From: Rhodococcus oxybenzonivorans
GTDB lineage: Bacteria > Actinomycetota > Actinomycetes > Mycobacteriales > Mycobacteriaceae
Assembly: GCF_003130705.1 (NCBI RefSeq)
Contig: NZ_CP021356.1
Location: 186,001 to 250,000 of the forward strand
Direction of reading: 5' to 3'
Length of the DNA: 64,000 bases
Below are positions 62,501 to 64,000 of the stretch, piece after piece (position 1 is the first letter of the stretch; every line of letters begins with the position of its first letter). The notes below the pieces were generated by a model. It had not been told where the DNA came from and made no database searches. It saw only the letters and a program-made list of their open reading frames with translations. The translations under genes were made by a program, and so were the position numbers.

Positions 62501-62648
62501 CGAGCAAACCTTCGAAATCCGACCACGGTATGTCGAGCGGATTGCCGCGCAGCGCCCAGAGCGCGGCCGGGATCCCGGCGACAAGCATCACCAGGATCAG
62601 GAGGTAGCCGAGTCCGGCAAGGCGGGACCGCGCGGCGTTTGCGCTCAC
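59511..62648 (-). CDS. LysM and BTAD domain membrane protein
   Basis: A 1045-residue protein. In order: three hydrophobic segments (about 12-34, 57-82 and 103-122), LysM 1 (about 171-218, VRGDTLWGLAQQHLG), LysM 2 (about 229-275, VKQGDTLWDIAERELG), an Ala/Pro repeat (285-325), another membrane helix (VVFIGLGISAVAAAGLTGHL), then a large cytosolic part ending in a bacterial transcriptional activator (BTAD) type domain (KARLRRRRNEALSRLRKWLG, AAERGLKVDIVHEGCW). LysM domains hold peptidoglycan. The combination is typical of Tad/transfer loci in actinobacterial plasmids. ATGA overlaps link it to the genes on both sides. Confidence 0.85.
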   Translation of the reverse strand: MSANAARSRLAGLGYLLILVMLVAGIPAALWALRGNPLDIPWSDFEGLLASPDDGSLLIALLPLVGWAAWATFTVPILLELAATLRGVKAPKLRLLRSQQRTATFLVSGALLLLTAGTATAAPVLTQPADVGSTSPYAPHSQQEDPSASPQTQVDPRATPVAVQPAGPTVTTVRGDTLWGLAQQHLGEGRRYTEILDLNRTAVPEPGFLAEGLTLQLPASQPEVVRGAYTVKQGDTLWDIAERELGDPLRFMEITTPDGTPAGELITVGQQLIMPTAASAAADATPAPALVPPADAVPAPAPAPAPAPEAVPAPAPAPAPVDVAPNWQLDPVEPQMPADLVTNDAPAETDTADGSSDVVFIGLGISAVAAAGLTGHLALRRRKQQHRRRRGERIALPAETAIQAEQALTAAADPLTTTHVDIALRHLAHHCRSTGIALPGLLAVFVGDNDIELGLVEQVSLPAPWTQIDDTTWSVDPRAFPRSVPEAEISPYPALTAVGTSDDGRDLLLNLEQIGHLAISGTPTATAGVLRALAVELAVSPIADSLHLNLVGYCADLPEAIDNGRITHSKYADTVLTTLANHLELDSEILADNDFESIAQARTSYTTSELTAPEIVLIADPVTEAQAGLLAGIARHAPRIAFAAVTTESAHTNAKWTLEVNDNGSAVLARPGAASADITVTTLNEESYASVLDLLTTTSREPRIAHTGDNPDTRWEAARLDNDISTDEFITSSDPATFSVVGNEDLDHAVDRPEPSDSDEITAERELPEADHIWIRLLGEPAVTPPSPGPAEGREKSLTEIAALLITTDGGVLAADIDSKIWPHDVEAARTGTAEQEKEAKARLRRRRNEALSRLRKWLGDTETGEPALTKSGDRTGRTPQRLHDAVTTDWDYWQELVNSHPADVDTARLSAALALVTGQPFSSDDPTAYGWADHTKQDMISAVTDVAEELATRYIRGQQVRQDLAAAHAAAERGLKVDIVHEGCWRAAIIATHFSGDTETTQRLIDRMITELDALEEEPEHETKMLLSQLDSTYGSHYRIGAAS

Positions 62649-63106
62649 GGAATGTACACCTCCCCGGCGTTGGTGCGGTTGAGATTCACAGCGGCCGTAC
62701 CGACGAGCAGTTTCGTTCTGGGGTATGGCAGAAGTTTCGAGTTGTAGACGATGCGGGTCGTGATCAGGAGGGTGCGCGGGCCGGTGGGGATCACGTCGCC
62801 GTCGACGCCGGCCTCGAACAGGTATCTCTTGGCGGCTGCCGTCGCGCGGACCGGGTCGACGACCGTGTCGATGCCGCGGGCGCTCACCGATCCAATGATC
62901 TGCTGACCGGCTGCTCGGGCAGCATCCTCGGCGACGTTGTCGGCTCGCTGGTCGGCGGTGAGCATGCCGCCACCGTCGACGATCAGTCCCCAGACGAAAA
63001 AGATCAAGACAGGGGCGAAGACCACCGTCATCTGGGTGACGGCACCCTTGTCGCGGTGCTCCTCCGGCAGTCGGGAGGCGAGTCGCTTACGCAGGGCGTT
63101 GGTCAT
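62645..63106 (-). CDS. TadE/TadG-like pilus assembly protein
   Basis: A 153-residue protein with one N-terminal hydrophobic segment (VTQMTVVFAPVLIFFVWGLI) followed by a soluble domain beginning ADQRADNVAEDAARAAGQQI, a pattern of pseudopilins or TadE-family proteins. Start ATG 63106 overlaps the upstream TadE stop by ATGA. Part of the pilus-like operon. Confidence 0.75.
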   Translation of the reverse strand: MTNALRKRLASRLPEEHRDKGAVTQMTVVFAPVLIFFVWGLIVDGGGMLTADQRADNVAEDAARAAGQQIIGSVSARGIDTVVDPVRATAAAKRYLFEAGVDGDVIPTGPRTLLITTRIVYNSKLLPYPRTKLLVGTAAVNLNRTNAGEVYIP

Positions 63107-63555
63107 CGTGTGCGCTCCCGGTAGGTATCGATCGGCGAGATTGCGGTAGCGGTGACGGTGCGGGCACCATTGACTCCGGGCCATCCAAGAGCGTCGAAGG
63201 AGACCTGGCAGGTCACGGTGACCTCGACCGTGGCGGGGACACCAGGTCTGGTGCGGAATCCGCTGGTATCGGCGTTGACGTTCATGGTGGCGCACTTGAG
63301 ACCTTGTCCGTCCATGCTGCCGGCCGCTGCTTGGTACGCCAAAGGAGTGGCCGTGGCGATGGTGCGGGCGAGTGAGGCTGCACGGGCACCCTCGGTGGCG
63401 GCGTGTTCAACCTTCTGGTGCGCCTGTCGGTTGACGCCGTACGCATACATCCAGCCCAGGAGCAAGATCAGGATGACGGTTGCGAGGCACAGCTCGATCG
63501 TGACGTCGCCCCGGTCATCTCGGCGGGCGCGGGATATCCATCGGGTGAGTCTCAT
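63103..63555 (-). CDS. TadE-like protein
   Basis: A 150-residue TadE-family protein: basic start, DDRGDVTIELCLATVILILL (the family block before the membrane helix), then AHQKVEHAATEGARAASLAR after it. TadE proteins are minor pilins that help assemble Flp/Tad pili. Coupled by ATGA to both neighbours. Confidence 0.82.
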   Translation of the reverse strand: MRLTRWISRARRDDRGDVTIELCLATVILILLLGWMYAYGVNRQAHQKVEHAATEGARAASLARTIATATPLAYQAAAGSMDGQGLKCATMNVNADTSGFRTRPGVPATVEVTVTCQVSFDALGWPGVNGARTVTATAISPIDTYRERTR

Positions 63556-63968
63556 CCGATTCCTCCCGGGTTGGTGACGCGTTCAGTCGGTTTGGTGTGG
63601 TTGACGACGATGGGGAATTCGAGACCCGGGACGAGGGAAGGGGCCTTTCCGGTGATGTTGACGGTTGTTTCGCGGATGTTCTTGCTGACGAGGACAACCG
63701 GGATCTGCAGGTCACCGGTGCCTGCCTGGGTGATGCAGGCATAAGCGGCAGCTGTTCCGAGCGCTTGGTTGCCGTACTGGGATCTTGTGTTCTTCAGTGC
63801 CTTTTCGGCGCAGCTGTTGGCGACGTCGCGGCCGTGGAAGAACAGAGCGGTTTGCAGCAGGACCGAAAAGATCAGAAGGAATGCGACCATCGCGATGACC
63901 GTCACGAGCGTCGCCGGGCCTCGGTCATCGCGGCGCCATCGGTCGATCAACTGTTCCAGTGTGACCAT
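63552..63968 (-). CDS. TadE-like protein, first visible gene of the operon
   Basis: A 138-residue protein with the same design as the next gene: RDDRGPATLVTVIAMVAFLL, membrane helix, then GRDVANSCAEKALKNTRSQYG. GGAAAG precedes the ATG at 63968. The operon probably continues upstream beyond the window end, where TadA/TadB/TadC-type motor genes are expected. Confidence 0.8.
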   Translation of the reverse strand: MVTLEQLIDRWRRDDRGPATLVTVIAMVAFLLIFSVLLQTALFFHGRDVANSCAEKALKNTRSQYGNQALGTAAAYACITQAGTGDLQIPVVLVSKNIRETTVNITGKAPSLVPGLEFPIVVNHTKPTERVTNPGGIG

Positions 63969-64000
63969 GGTCTGCTTTCCGATAGTTGTTGGACGGCTGG

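Noticed and set aside
1..64000. CRISPR array for the type IV-B locus
   Set aside because: No set of identical 25-40 bp repeats with equal spacers was seen on either strand. Tandem tracts at 601, 855 and 12186 have no unique spacers.

Overview
The window is high-GC actinobacterial DNA and reads as accessory, plasmid-type sequence. It holds a Tap/Tpg-like telomere-maintenance pair, WhiB, five insertion sequences (two nested pairs and two singles, counted below), many broken genes, a Tad-like pilus operon and a type IV-B CRISPR-Cas locus. There are no rRNA or tRNA genes and no core metabolism. The Tap/Tpg pair suggests a linear replicon; a large linear plasmid of Rhodococcus or a close relative (Gordonia, Nocardia) fits best. 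The genus is an inference. No telomere end, replication initiator or CRISPR array is visible in the window.

Layout. 1-5.7 kb: gene-poor, decayed DNA with a secreted M23 peptidase, a DUF3024 protein, a small zinc protein and the tail of an AAA ATPase. 5.9-10.1 kb: a minus-strand operon of ribbon-helix-helix protein, Tap-like and Tpg-like proteins, fronted by phased 12-bp repeats, then a phospholipase-D-fold gene. 10.9-15 kb: a YhcG/DUF1016 nuclease, two tiny coupled genes and an RNase II (RNB) protein carrying a double-stranded-RNA-binding tail. 15.8-19.3 kb: a dead second copy of the phospholipase-D-fold gene split by an IS110 element, a helicase-associated-domain protein, a relic of a second tpg and a cluster of CACGCA repeats. 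19.3-29.9 kb: a minus-strand operon of MoxR-type AAA ATPase, vWA metallopeptidase-like protein, small unknown proteins and a superfamily 1 helicase. An IS110 and an IS256 (itself split by an ISAzo13-family element) interrupt it, and near-identical hairpins bracket it.

30-38.7 kb: unknown plasmid genes, WhiB, and the type IV-B operon csf1-cas11-csf2-csf3 with a divergent cysH-like gene. 38.9-51 kb: an exonuclease relic, an NlpC/P60 peptidase, a four-gene operon including a membrane protein and an ADP-ribosyltransferase-like protein, an alpha/beta hydrolase, DUF4238, a prepilin-peptidase-like membrane protein, a lipoprotein and a beta-helix-like protein. 50.9-55.9 kb: a CPBP protease gene split by an IS21 element that carries an IS110 element. 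56-64 kb: a protein with four tandem ribbon-helix-helix repeats, then a tightly overlapping operon of three TadE-like proteins, a LysM-BTAD membrane protein, two paralogous lipoproteins and a secreted protein, continuing upstream past the window edge.

How it fits together. Tap/Tpg would cap and replicate linear ends. The tandem ribbon-helix-helix and single ribbon-helix-helix proteins are candidate partition or copy regulators. The Tad-like operon, NlpC/P60 peptidase and A24-type peptidase belong to a surface appendage or transfer apparatus. The type IV-B complex is probably a plasmid-borne effector of the kind linked to inter-plasmid conflict. A 34-bp motif (GGAGGAAGATCC, 16 bases, GTGACA) lies upstream of whiB, between csf1 and cysH, and upstream of a third operon at 45 kb, which suggests shared control.
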